Source: CAZKXX01 sp964556705 (GTDB lineage Bacteria > Acidobacteriota > Terriglobia > UBA7540). Taken from it: a stretch of DNA of 38,422 nucleotides. Numbering within the stretch: the first letter of the stretch is position 1; the number at the start of each line of letters is the position of its first letter. A program made the position numbers and the translations under genes. The DNA lies in assembly GCA_964556705.1 (NCBI GenBank), contig CAZKXX010000027.1:1-38422 (forward strand), given 5' to 3'. Shown piece by piece: positions 1-7,274 of the stretch. A model generated the notes under the pieces. It saw nothing but the letters and a program-made list of their open reading frames with translations. It was not told the origin of the DNA and ran no database searches.

Positions 1-97
1 GGCTCGAACTTAATGCCGGGGAAGTAACGGATTTCAGGAGACTTGCGACTCCCTGTCGGGTTTCCGTTCGCGGCGGCCCGGGAAGAGAAGGCCGGGG

Positions 98-445
98 TTA
101 CCGTCCCGCCATCTTGCGCGCCAGCCCCACCAGCAGGCGCCGGTCGCGCTCCCGCAGCCCGGGACCGTAGCGGCGCATGAGATTCCAGAAACGCAGAAGA
201 CGCCGGTCTCCGAACGAGGCGGCCGTCTTGGCGATTTCCTTATCCGGCTCGCCCAGCAAATCGCTCAGGTTGACTTGGAGAGCCTGCGCGATCTTGGTGA
301 GCGTCCCAAGTGAGGGAACCGTATGCCCGTTCTCGACGCGTGAGAGGTAACTTCGCAGAAGGCCGGTTCTCTTTTCAATGTCGCCCTGGGACAGACCTTT
401 TTCGATGCGGATCAGCTTGAGTGTTCGACCGATGGACTTCTTCAA
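98..445 (-). CDS. XRE-family HTH transcriptional regulator
   Basis: This is a small cytoplasmic DNA-binding protein of 115 residues. Residues 3-65 form a Cro/CI-type helix-turn-helix: an SIGRTLKLIR helix, the turn GLSQGDIEKRTGL, the recognition helix RSYLSRVENG and the tail TLTKIAQALQVNLSDLLGE. The remaining 50 residues are basic and have no recognised domain. The chosen start is a TTG at 445, which has GGGAG about 8 nt upstream and sits right at the beginning of the HTH. A much longer open frame extends upstream, but it runs through the tRNA-Leu gene and cannot be real coding sequence. The target is unknown. A second, distantly similar XRE protein lies at 27923. Confidence 0.82.
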   Translation of the reverse strand: MKKSIGRTLKLIRIEKGLSQGDIEKRTGLLRSYLSRVENGHTVPSLGTLTKIAQALQVNLSDLLGEPDKEIAKTAASFGDRRLLRFWNLMRRYGPGLRERDRRLLVGLARKMAGR

Positions 446-605
446 GGAGCAGCTCCCTCTCGCAGGATGTAGTGTGGTACTCCTTCTCGTTCCCGACGTG
501 CCAGTTCGCCCCTGCGTCCTCGCTTGCGCTTTCCCTCCTGGTCGTCTCCGGCCTGCACAGGAATCGGTGAGCGGTGCGTGTCGGCCGGTGCAGGAGTCCG
601 TTCTA

Positions 606-691
606 TGCTGGAGGGGGGAGTTGAACCCCCATGCCGCGTAAGCGGCGCGAGATTTTGAGTCTCGTGCGTCTGCCAGTTCCGCCACTCCAGC
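606..691 (-). tRNA. tRNA-Leu (anticodon CAA)
   Basis: The minus strand folds as a class II tRNA of 86 nt. It has a 7-bp acceptor stem (GCTGGAG/CTCCAGC), a D arm with GG, an anticodon stem CGAGA/TCTCG around the loop CTCAAAA (anticodon CAA at 657-655), a long variable arm GCCGC-TTAC-GCGGC, and a T arm GGGGG-TTCAACT-CCCCC. The discriminator base is A. CCA is not encoded (the next bases are TAG), so it must be added after transcription. It decodes UUG. Confidence 0.97.
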
Positions 692-699
692 GCGAGCGC

Positions 700-729
700 A
701 TTGTAACAACTTTGCGCGGCTCGGTTCAA
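700..729 (-). promoter_or_regulatory. sigma-70 promoter of tRNA-Leu
   Basis: The minus strand reads TTGAAC, 18 nt, TACAAT. The -10 box ends 8 nt before the first base of the tRNA, so transcription would start almost at the mature 5' end. It matches the consensus at 4 of 6 and 5 of 6 positions. Confidence 0.65.
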
Positions 730-774
730 GCGCGGGAAACGACGTAGTGCCAGTTATATAGCAAGGCGTATATA

Positions 775-794
775 AGACTATATTAATTACGTCT
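775..794. promoter_or_regulatory. AT-rich imperfect palindrome
   Basis: Positions 752-794 are strikingly AT-rich in an otherwise GC-rich window and contain repeated TATATA runs. Bases 775-794 form an imperfect inverted repeat with outer arms AGAC/GTCT around the centre ATTAAT. It lies between the tRNA promoter and the end of the anti-sigma-like gene. It could be an operator or simply a spacer; there is no direct evidence of use. Confidence 0.25.
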
Positions 795-840
795 ATGAGG
801 CGGTTCATGCGGGGGGATTCGAGCAACCCGCGGGCTTGGA

Positions 841-1356
841 TCACGGTGACGGCCTGCTGGAATCGGACGCGCGGTGGCGGTCCCATGCTTCGAGGACGCG
901 ATTCGTCAAATCCGTCGCTTCCGGTTCTTTCAGGCGGGTCAGGAGAAGTGCCTTGAGCGTTTTCGAGAGGCGTTCCCGGTCCGAGCCGGCGGCGCGAATG
1001 GTTGCCAGGGCCTCGCCAATCCCCTCTGCGCCGAGACGTTCGCGCAGCACAGCAGTCATGTCCGGCGGCGGGAAGGCCGCGGGTTCCCGAGTCTCATCGG
1101 GACCGCGTACGTGGCCGGAACTCCACACGCGCAGGCTCCGCTCGAGCTCGGCCAGGCGTTCGGAGGGCGGGATCACGTCCATCGAGTAGGTGGCGGGGTC
1201 CTGCTGGCGGAAGCGGCGGAGGTCTTCCTCGATCCTCGCCAAGTGCTCGCGGCAGCGCTCGCAAGCTTCCAGGTGCGCGGAGACTTCGTCGCGTCGCGAC
1301 TCCGTCAATTCCTTATCGCGAAGGGCCACGAGTTCTTCATCGCTCGGATGCGGCAT
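841..1356 (-). CDS. Soluble zinc-finger (anti-sigma-like) protein
   Basis: This 171-residue protein follows the ECF sigma gene by 39 nt in the same orientation. Its N-terminus holds the zinc-binding anti-sigma motif HxxxCxxC (H28, C32, C35), as in zf-HC2/ZAS-domain anti-sigma factors. Those proteins bind and hold their partner sigma factor. Unlike most family members it has no membrane segment; the rest is charged, helical and unrecognised. The ATG at 1356 was chosen over the TTG just before it, because AAGGA sits 6 nt upstream of the ATG. The role as regulator of the adjacent sigma factor is inferred from motif and position. Confidence 0.78.
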   Translation of the reverse strand: MPHPSDEELVALRDKELTESRRDEVSAHLEACERCREHLARIEEDLRRFRQQDPATYSMDVIPPSERLAELERSLRVWSSGHVRGPDETREPAAFPPPDMTAVLRERLGAEGIGEALATIRAAGSDRERLSKTLKALLLTRLKEPEATDLTNRVLEAWDRHRASDSSRPSP

Positions 1357-1395
1357 CAAAGGTCCTTTTCAGGATCGTCCCGGCGGCGAAACCCT

Positions 1396-1953
1396 TCAGG
1401 GCGCGCCGGAACGATGGCCCAACGCGGCGCGCAGTTTGTGGAGACCTCGGGCCAGGAGCGCGCCGACGGTTCCTGTTTCGATGTCGAGAATTTCGGCGAT
1501 TTCGCCGTAACGCAACCCCTGAGTTCGCAGGCGCAGGCATTCAAGCTCTCTCGGGCTGAGCAGGCTGAGCGCTCGCGCCGCCACTTCCTGCCGCCCGGCG
1601 GCTTCTTCGACGTCCTGCCGCTCGTCGGCGCGATCTTTCAGCGTCTCGAGTTCAACGGTCTCCCTTCCGGCAGGCCCCCGATGCTGGTCGAGGACGAAAT
1701 TCCTCAGCACGCGAAACAGCCAGGCCGCCTCGGTCTGGATCGCCGTTCCCTGGACGCGCGCCTGATAATAACGCAGAAACGTTTCCTGCACCGCATCGCG
1801 CGCGGCGTCCGCGTCGTGGGCGAGCGCGACGGCGTAGCGATAGAGACCGGCGGCATGCAGGCGGTAGAGCTCCACCACCTCGCCCTTCACAATTTCAAGT
1901 GTTTCGCGAGCGATCGTTTCTCGGGGCGGCGTGGACGGCGAGTCTGGCTCCAA
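1396..1953 (-). CDS. ECF-type RNA polymerase sigma factor
   Basis: This 185-residue sigma-70 family protein has the two-domain ECF layout. Region 2 covers about residues 20-85 (AGLYRYAVALAHDADAA, QETFLRYY, WLFRVLRNFVLDQHR). Region 4 covers about 115-175 (LSPRELECLRLRTQGLRYGEIA, followed by IETGTVGALLARGLHKLR). It should direct RNA polymerase to a small regulon in response to a signal passed through the neighbouring anti-sigma-like protein. The open frame continues upstream to 2217, but the TTG at 1953 has GAGGA 7-8 nt upstream and gives the usual family length, so it was taken as the start. An ATG at 2034 is the main alternative and has no clear ribosome site. Confidence 0.85.
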   Translation of the reverse strand: MEPDSPSTPPRETIARETLEIVKGEVVELYRLHAAGLYRYAVALAHDADAARDAVQETFLRYYQARVQGTAIQTEAAWLFRVLRNFVLDQHRGPAGRETVELETLKDRADERQDVEEAAGRQEVAARALSLLSPRELECLRLRTQGLRYGEIAEILDIETGTVGALLARGLHKLRAALGHRSGAP

Positions 1954-2227
1954 TGGACAATTCCTCGGTGACCCGGCTTTCGGGCGAACATTGTGCACTG
2001 TGAAATCGACACGCGCAATCGCCGGGACTGTCATCAAAATCGGCTCGTTCGGCGGCTCACGAGAGGGCGATTCCCCGCGGTGTGCCGGAAGGGAAGTTCC
2101 GGCTGCGAGGAGACGTCCCGGGAGGGGCTCGGCGGGCGGGCTCGCCGGCCGCCACACGACGAACGTGCCGGCGGCGCCGGCAAGGATTCGCGGGAGGGAG
2201 AATCTCCAAAACCGCATCGGAACGTGG

Positions 2228-2242
2228 CGGCGGGCCCCGCCG
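2228..2242 (-). terminator. GC-rich hairpin downstream of the mla operon
   Basis: CGGCGGG-C-CCCGCCG is a perfect inverted repeat 38 nt beyond the stop codon of the MCE gene. No U-run follows, so it would be at best a factor-assisted or RNA-stabilising stem. The surrounding gene-free stretch 1954-2280 holds nothing else recognisable. Confidence 0.3.
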
Positions 2243-2280
2243 GGCCCCGGGAGGGAAACGGAACGCCGGGAGCCGCCGGC

Positions 2281-3366
2281 TTACCAGAAGAGCCGCAGTC
2301 TCACGGTCAGATATTTCTTCGGGTTCTTGCGAAGCTCGGTCAGGAACTCCTTCAGGGACTCGGCGCTCTCGCTCAGGTTGGTGAACATCGTCGGGTCGGT
2401 CGAAAGTTTCCCCAGCGTGCCTTCGCCTCGCTCGATGCGCGCGGTGATGACGTTGATGTTGCCCAGCGTGTCGCTCAGCCGGTTGTAGACCGTGGGGTCT
2501 TTGACCAGCTTGCCNNNNNNNNNNGTGCCCTCGCCCTGGTTGATGTTTTCCACCAGCGTGTCGGCGCGCACGACGAGCTGATTCACGTTGTCGTAAACGC
2601 CCGGGTCGTTGATGAATTTCGCCAGGCTGCCCTTGCCGTGCTGGACCTCGTCAAGGATCTGGTCCAGCCGGTCGATGCTCGCTGTGGTCCGCTCATAAAG
2701 CGTTTCATCTTTCAAGAGTTTCCCCACAGTCCCTTCGCCGGATTCCACTCGCGCCACGATGCGGTTGACCGAGGCCGTCGTTGCGTTCAGCCGGTTATAC
2801 AAGCCGGGGTCGTAGATCAGCTTCCCGACGGTCCCCTGGCCTTCTTCGATCTGCTCGGTGATGTTGTTTAACCGGGCGCTGAGCGCGCGCAGGTTAGTGA
2901 TGACATCGTTGGTGTTCGCCATGATCTGTCTGGCATCGACCTCTTCGCTGCTTTTCAGGACGCCCCCTTCTTCGAGCGCCGGCTGGCCGGGGTGCCCGCG
3001 GGAGATGTTGACGAACGTCTCGCCCAGCAGCCCCGCGGTCTGGAGCGAAGCCTCGGAGTCAACCCGAATCTGGTCGCGGTAATCGCGCGGGACGCGCAGC
3101 GTGACTTCGACGGCGCGTTCCGGCTCGACGAATTCCGAGAGCCGGATATTCTCCACGGCCCCCACCGGGATGCCCGCGATCCGCACCTGCGAGCCGGGTC
3201 GCAGGCCGGAGGCTGTGGAGAAGTAGGCTTTCAGCGAATACTTGCGGCTGAGGAATCCCACCTCGCCGCTGATGAAGAAAATTCCCACCGCCAGGACGGC
3301 GAGACTGGCGATCACGAGCGCGCCCACGCGGAGCTGCGCCCAGGTCACTTGCTTGCGTTGCGGCAT
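2281..3366 (-). CDS. mlaD: MCE (MlaD-type) lipid-transport substrate-binding protein
   Basis: This is an inner-membrane-anchored MCE protein, the periplasmic lipid-binding part of an Mla-type ABC transporter. Residues 1-11 are cytoplasmic and 12-33 form one membrane helix. The MCE domain follows at about 42-120, with the typical ASGLRPGSQVRIAGIPVGAV core. From residue 176 on, five 34-residue repeats share the core G-x-G-T-V-G-K-L, then D-P-x-x-Y. Such C-terminal repeats occur in other bacterial MCE proteins and may form an extended helical stalk. A 10-N assembly gap (2515-2524) falls inside the fourth repeat, so about four residues are unknown. The start is an ATG with GGAGGG 9 nt upstream. 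It is the last gene of an mlaE-mlaF-mlaD operon; no mlaB or mlaC is present here. Confidence 0.9.
   Translation of the reverse strand: MPQRKQVTWAQLRVGALVIASLAVLAVGIFFISGEVGFLSRKYSLKAYFSTASGLRPGSQVRIAGIPVGAVENIRLSEFVEPERAVEVTLRVPRDYRDQIRVDSEASLQTAGLLGETFVNISRGHPGQPALEEGGVLKSSEEVDARQIMANTNDVITNLRALSARLNNITEQIEEGQGTVGKLIYDPGLYNRLNATTASVNRIVARVESGEGTVGKLLKDETLYERTTASIDRLDQILDEVQHGKGSLAKFINDPGVYDNVNQLVVRADTLVENINQGEGXXXXGKLVKDPTVYNRLSDTLGNINVITARIERGEGTLGKLSTDPTMFTNLSESAESLKEFLTELRKNPKKYLTVRLRLFW
2326..2841 (-). repeat. Five 34-residue repeats in the MCE protein
   Basis: The cores GQGTVGKL, GEGTVGKL, GKGSLAKF, GEG(gap)GKL and GEGTLGKL start at residues 176, 210, 244, 278 and 314 of the protein as deposited. 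The spacing is 34, 34, 34, 36. The odd value comes from the N-run in the fourth repeat. Confidence 0.85.
2515..2524. other. Assembly gap (10 N)
   Basis: Ten unknown bases interrupt the fourth MCE repeat. The flanking sequence reads GAGGGCAC on the coding strand, then the gap, then GGCAAGCTG. A repeat consensus of GEGTVGKL needs only 4 bases here, so the N-run appears 6 bases too long; because 6 is a multiple of 3, the frame is kept. Confidence 0.98.
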
Positions 3367-3426
3367 GGCTCTATCCCTCCCGTGAACTCCCTTCCATTGT
3401 AGTCCATCGGGCGGGGCGAGTCGGCT

Positions 3427-4233
3427 TCAGGAGAGGAATTTGAGCAGGTAGGGATCTTCGGCGCGCGTCAACTCCTCGTCGGTGCCGAAGAAATAGACGC
3501 GCGCATCGCGGAGGACCAGAAAGCGCGCGGGCGAGCCGAGCCGCGGGCCTCCGTTCGTGGCCACAGGGACAAGCGTCTGGCGCTCGGCCGAGTAGACGAA
3601 ATTGGCGAGGACGAAGGCGTCCGCCAGACGATGCGTGACGATCAGCGAAGTCACGCGCTGCGTGTCGCGCAACTTGGCGATCAGGACGTTGATGGTGTGA
3701 GCGGTGACGGGATCCAGCCCCGCGGTCGGAGAGTCGTAGAGCATGATGGAAGGCTCGCTGACGATGGCGCGCGCGACGGAGACCCGCCGCCGCATTCCGC
3801 CCGAAAGTTCCGAGGGCATCTTGTCGATGGCGTGTTCCATCTCGACGAAGCGCAGGACTTCGCGGACGCGCCGCTCCAGATCTTCCTCGTCGCTGATTCC
3901 TTCTTCCCGCAGCCGGTAGGCGACATTTTCGAAGACCGGAAGCGAATCGAAGAGGGCGCCTTCCTGGAAAACGATTCCCATGCGGCGGCGAAAACGGTGC
4001 AGCGCGGGTTCGGGAAGGGGGGTGATGTCCGTGCCTTCCACGAGGATTTTTCCGGAGTCGGGTTTGAGAAGTCCCAGGAGGAGTTTGAGCAGGACCGACT
4101 TGCCCGAGCCGGTCACGCCCAGCAGCACCAGCGTCTCGCCGCGGCCCACGGTCAGAGAAACGTCGCTCAGCACTTCCTTCTCTTCAAAGGCGAGCGAAAC
4201 GCCGCGCAGTTCGATGACGGGTTCGGAACCCAC
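3427..4233 (-). CDS. mlaF: MlaF-type ABC transporter ATP-binding protein
   Basis: This is the cytoplasmic ATPase of an Mla-type phospholipid transporter, 268 residues from the chosen start. Visible parts, in order: Walker A GVTGSGKS, Q-loop VFQEGALFDSLPV, signature LSGGM, Walker B IMLYD followed by SPTAGLDP, and the switch histidine in IVTHR. The residue after the Walker B aspartate is serine, not the catalytic glutamate found in most ABC ATPases; the bases are an unambiguous GAC TCT. The start is a GTG at 4233 with GGAGGG 4 nt upstream; an upstream TTG at 4272 lacks such a site. It lies 64 nt downstream of mlaE and 60 nt upstream of the MCE gene, so the three form one operon. Confidence 0.88.
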   Translation of the reverse strand: MGSEPVIELRGVSLAFEEKEVLSDVSLTVGRGETLVLLGVTGSGKSVLLKLLLGLLKPDSGKILVEGTDITPLPEPALHRFRRRMGIVFQEGALFDSLPVFENVAYRLREEGISDEEDLERRVREVLRFVEMEHAIDKMPSELSGGMRRRVSVARAIVSEPSIMLYDSPTAGLDPVTAHTINVLIAKLRDTQRVTSLIVTHRLADAFVLANFVYSAERQTLVPVATNGGPRLGSPARFLVLRDARVYFFGTDEELTRAEDPYLLKFLS

Positions 4234-4297
4234 CTGACCCTCCGGACGGCGCCCGTCAGGCGCTATCCGCAACCGCCATTCTAGCGCCCATGAGACT

Positions 4298-5077
4298 TCA
4301 GAAAAACCGGATTCCGATGAGGAACTTGGTGATGAAGAAATCGAGCACGAGGATCAGGACCGACGCGCCCACGACGGCCTGCGTGGTGGAACGCCCCACG
4401 CCTTCGGTGCCGCCCGTCGTCTTCAGCCCGTAGTAGCAGCCCACCAGCGCGATGACCACCGCGAAGAAGAACGGCTTCAGCAGCCCCTGAGTGATGTCCT
4501 GAAACGAAAGCGCGTTGTAAGCGGAAGTCCAGTACTCGTCGGCGGTCAGGTGAACGGTGTAGTAACTGACCAGAAAACCGCCCAGCAATCCGCAGAAGTC
4601 CGCGAGCATGGTCAGCAGCGGAAGCGTGATGAGCGTGGCGTACAGCCTCGGCGTGACCAGCTTGCGCAGGGGGTCGGTCCCCAGGGCGCGCATGGCGTCG
4701 ATCTGCTCGCTCACCAGCATCGAACCGATTTCCGAGGCGATGCCCGAACTGTTCCGCCCCGCCACCATCAGCGCCGTCAGCACCGGGCCGAGTTCGCGCA
4801 CCACGGAAAGCGCCACAACCTGCCCCAGCAGGCCGACTTCGCCGAACGTCGCGAGCGTTCTGTACGTCTGAAGCGCCAGCACACCGCCGGTGAAAAACCC
4901 CGTCAGCAGAACGATGGGGAGCGAGCCGAAGCCGATGATGTCCATCTGCACGAGCGTGTCCGCAATGTAGCGCGGCGGCGTAAAGGCGTGACGGACGGAG
5001 CTGACGAGAAGAAAGGTGAATTCCTGAACGGCCAGCACCTTACGCTTGACGAAGTTGTCGAGCACCCCGTTGAGCAT
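4298..5077 (-). CDS. mlaE: MlaE-type permease
   Basis: This 259-residue inner-membrane permease is the channel-forming subunit of the Mla-type lipid transporter. Family features include the conserved stretch VVRELGPVLTALMVAGRNSSG, then AMRALGTDPLRKLVTPR and several long hydrophobic helices spread to the C-terminus (about five or six membrane segments). The ATG at 5077 gives the normal family length; the open frame extends far upstream only because this strand lacks stops opposite the plus-strand aguB gene. It is the first gene of the operon and has a good promoter at 5129-5157. Direction of lipid transport (retrograde or anterograde) cannot be told from sequence. Confidence 0.9.
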   Translation of the reverse strand: MLNGVLDNFVKRKVLAVQEFTFLLVSSVRHAFTPPRYIADTLVQMDIIGFGSLPIVLLTGFFTGGVLALQTYRTLATFGEVGLLGQVVALSVVRELGPVLTALMVAGRNSSGIASEIGSMLVSEQIDAMRALGTDPLRKLVTPRLYATLITLPLLTMLADFCGLLGGFLVSYYTVHLTADEYWTSAYNALSFQDITQGLLKPFFFAVVIALVGCYYGLKTTGGTEGVGRSTTQAVVGASVLILVLDFFITKFLIGIRFF

Positions 5078-5128
5078 CGCGCTTCGGAACTTCGCCCCGG
5101 CAAAGTGCGGTGCGTGGCTCCTCCGGCG

Positions 5129-5157
5129 ACTGTAGCCAGCGGGCCGGGGGAAGTCAA
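5129..5157 (-). promoter_or_regulatory. sigma-70 promoter of the mla operon
   Basis: The minus strand reads TTGACT, exactly 17 nt, TACAGT. This is 5 of 6 and 4 of 6 consensus matches at ideal spacing. The start site would be near 5122, leaving a leader of about 45 nt before the mlaE ATG. Confidence 0.65.
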
Positions 5158-5223
5158 GAACGGCGCGGATTTCGCGCCGTGAACGCCGCCCCGGTTGCGG
5201 GCGTGTTCGTTCACGAATCCAAC

Positions 5224-5252
5224 TTGGCGGCTTGGGGAGAATCGTGTAGGCT
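5224..5252 (+). promoter_or_regulatory. Promoter of aguB, possibly leaderless
   Basis: TTGGCG, 17 nt, TAGGCT. The -10 box ends 8 nt before the ATG of aguB, which places the expected transcription start on or next to the start codon. No ribosome binding site fits between them. Confidence 0.45.
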
Positions 5253-5260
5253 GTTCGGCG

Positions 5261-6154
5261 ATGTCGGAGCCGCGTCGATTCAAAGTCGCTCTGGTGCAGA
5301 TGAGCTGCTCGCCGGACCCGGAAGACAACCTCCGTCGCGCCGTCGAACGCGTGGAGGAAGCGGCGCGCGCCGGAGCGCGAGCGGTCTGCTTGCCGGAACT
5401 TTTTCGCTCGCAATATTTCTGCCAGCGAGAAGACGCAGCGTTCTTCGACTTGGCCGAAGCCATTCCCGGCCCCACGACCGAGGCGCTGGCCGCGTCGGCG
5501 CGCCGAGGCGGAGTGGTCGTCGTCGCGCCGCTCTTCGAGCGGCGGGCGCCCGGCCTCTACCACAACAGCGCGGTCATCATCGATTCCACCGGCGAGATTG
5601 CGGGGCTCTATCGCAAGATGCACATCCCCGACGACCCGGCTTATTACGAGAAGTTTTACTTCACGCCGGGCGATCTGGGGTTCCGGGCCTTTCCGACGCG
5701 CGCCGGGCGGCTGGCCACTCTTATCTGCTGGGACCAGTGGTATCCGGAAGGCGCGCGGCTGGCGGCGCTCCAGGGCGCGAGCGTCCTGTTTTATCCCACG
5801 GCGATCGGCTGGCACCCGAACGAAAAGGAAGAGTTCGGCGCGCAGCAGCTCGACGCGTGGCGTACCATCCAGCGCGGGCACGCGATCGCCAACGGCGTGT
5901 ACGTCGCCGTCGTCAATCGTGTGGGACATGAAAAGCTGGCGGGGTCCGCCGGAGCGGGAATCGAGTTCTGGGGCTCGTCGTTTCTCGCCGACCCCTTCGG
6001 CGTCGTCGTCGCGGGAGCGTCCGCCGACCGGGAGGAGATCGTTTACGGCGAGGTGGACCTCGACCGCATCGAAGACGTCCGCCGCAACTGGCCGTTCCTG
6101 CGTGACCGCCGCGTGGATGCTTACTCGGGCCTCGACCGGCGGTTTATGGATTGA
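5261..6154 (+). CDS. aguB: N-carbamoylputrescine amidase
   Basis: This cytoplasmic nitrilase-superfamily enzyme of 297 residues hydrolyses N-carbamoylputrescine to putrescine, CO2 and ammonia, the last step of the agmatine route. The catalytic triad is visible: E46 in LPELF, K119 in YRKMHIPDD and C156 in ICWDQWYPE. The segment AYYEKFYFTPGD and the tail RRNWPFLRDRR are typical of plant and bacterial N-carbamoylputrescine amidases rather than other nitrilases. Length is normal. The next gene, 28 nt downstream, encodes the preceding enzyme of the pathway, which supports the assignment. The ATG at 5261 has no ribosome site but lies 8 nt after a promoter -10 box. Confidence 0.95.
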   Translation: MSEPRRFKVALVQMSCSPDPEDNLRRAVERVEEAARAGARAVCLPELFRSQYFCQREDAAFFDLAEAIPGPTTEALAASARRGGVVVVAPLFERRAPGLYHNSAVIIDSTGEIAGLYRKMHIPDDPAYYEKFYFTPGDLGFRAFPTRAGRLATLICWDQWYPEGARLAALQGASVLFYPTAIGWHPNEKEEFGAQQLDAWRTIQRGHAIANGVYVAVVNRVGHEKLAGSAGAGIEFWGSSFLADPFGVVVAGASADREEIVYGEVDLDRIEDVRRNWPFLRDRRVDAYSGLDRRFMD

Positions 6155-6182
6155 TTCGCTGTTCCAGTCCCCAAGCTCTGCG

Positions 6183-7274
6183 ATGCCTCGCTCCCCAATG
6201 CAAACCTCACGAGCCCGGACTCCCGCTGCGTTGGGCTTTCGCATGCCCGCCGAATGGGAACCGCACGAGGCCACATGGCTCGGCTGGCCGCAGAACCGCA
6301 CCGACTGGCCGGGAAAATTTCCGCCCATCCGCTGGGTTTACGGGGATATCGTCCGCAGGCTCGCCGAGGGAGAACTTTGTCGGATTCTCATGGGCTCGAA
6401 GCGCGTGGAAGAACAGGCGCGGCGCGTGCTCACCCAGGCCGGAGTGGACTTGCGGCGCGTCGAGTTCTTCCGCTGGCCCACCAACCGCGGATGGACTCGC
6501 GATTCCGGCCCCATCTTCGTCAAGCGCGGCGGGCAAAAGCCGGAACTTGCGATTGTGCGCTTCCGCTTCAACGCCTGGGCGAGGTATTCCGACTGGAAAC
6601 ACGACGACCGTATCCCGGACCGCGCCGCACAGGCGCTCGAGCTGCGCATGTTTCGCGCTGAGGTGGCCGGCCGCCCGTTCGTTCTCGAGGGCGGCAGCAT
6701 CGACGTGAACGGGCGGGGAACATTGCTGACGACGGAAGAGTGCGTGCTCGATCCCGTCGTGCAATCGCGAAATCCGGGCCTGAGGCGCGAAGAGATCGAA
6801 CAGACGCTCGGAGATTATCTGGGTGTCACGAACATCCTCTGGCTCGGCCGCGGAATTGCCGGGGACGACACGCACGGCCACGTGGACGACCTCTGCCGGT
6901 TCGTCAACGCGCGCACGGTGGTGCTATGCCGGGAAAAAAATCCGAAGGATGAGAACTACAAGCCGCTGGAAGAAAACCGCGAACGGTTGGAGGGAATGCG
7001 ACTCGAGGACGGTTCGAAAATTGAAGTGGTGCCGCTGCCCATGCCCCAGCCACTCTACTTCGCCGGCCAGCGCCTTCCCGCCAGCTACGCCAATTTCTAC
7101 ATCGCCAATTCCGCCGTCCTCGTGCCGACGTTCAACGATCCGAACGACCGCCTGGCGCTCGGAACGCTCGCCGAGGTCTTTCCCGACCGCCCCGTCGTGG
7201 GCATCCACGCCGTGGACCTCGTCTGGGGCCTGGGCACGCTCCACTGTTTGACTCAGCAGCAGCCGGCGCGTTAG
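6183..7274 (+). CDS. aguA: Agmatine deiminase
   Basis: This 363-residue enzyme of the guanidino-group-modifying superfamily converts agmatine to N-carbamoylputrescine and ammonia, feeding AguB. Signature parts: PAEWEPHEATWLGWP at the start (21-36), WTRDSGPIFV (104-113), LEGGSIDVNGRGT (168-180), GDDTHGHVDDLCR (227-239) and the nucleophile C355 in GTLHCLTQQQ near the end. ATGs at 6183 and 6198 are both possible; neither has a clear ribosome site, and coupling to aguB is likely. Its stop codon overlaps the stop of the convergent isomerase gene by 4 bases. No arginine decarboxylase lies nearby, so agmatine must come from elsewhere. Confidence 0.95.
   Translation: MPRSPMQTSRARTPAALGFRMPAEWEPHEATWLGWPQNRTDWPGKFPPIRWVYGDIVRRLAEGELCRILMGSKRVEEQARRVLTQAGVDLRRVEFFRWPTNRGWTRDSGPIFVKRGGQKPELAIVRFRFNAWARYSDWKHDDRIPDRAAQALELRMFRAEVAGRPFVLEGGSIDVNGRGTLLTTEECVLDPVVQSRNPGLRREEIEQTLGDYLGVTNILWLGRGIAGDDTHGHVDDLCRFVNARTVVLCREKNPKDENYKPLEENRERLEGMRLEDGSKIEVVPLPMPQPLYFAGQRLPASYANFYIANSAVLVPTFNDPNDRLALGTLAEVFPDRPVVGIHAVDLVWGLGTLHCLTQQQPAR

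Noticed and set aside
1..97. Left edge of the window
   Set aside because: No gene, RNA or convincing structural signal can be supported in these bases.
552..594. Terminator after tRNA-Leu (CCTGCAC/GTGCAGG stem)
   Set aside because: Only 7 bp with a 29-nt loop and no U-run; too weak to call.
446..886. Upstream extension of the first XRE gene to a 262-residue protein
   Set aside because: The extension reads through the whole tRNA-Leu gene on the same strand; the TTG at 445 with GGGAG upstream is a better start.
1954..2217. Longer N-terminus of the ECF sigma factor
   Set aside because: It adds 88 Pro/Arg-rich residues with no homology expected for the family; the TTG at 1953 has a good ribosome site and gives the normal length.
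5078..6328. Long minus-strand open frame extending mlaE over aguB
   Set aside because: It is antisense to the well-supported aguB gene, and its translation is low-complexity and Arg-rich. The true mlaE starts at 5077.
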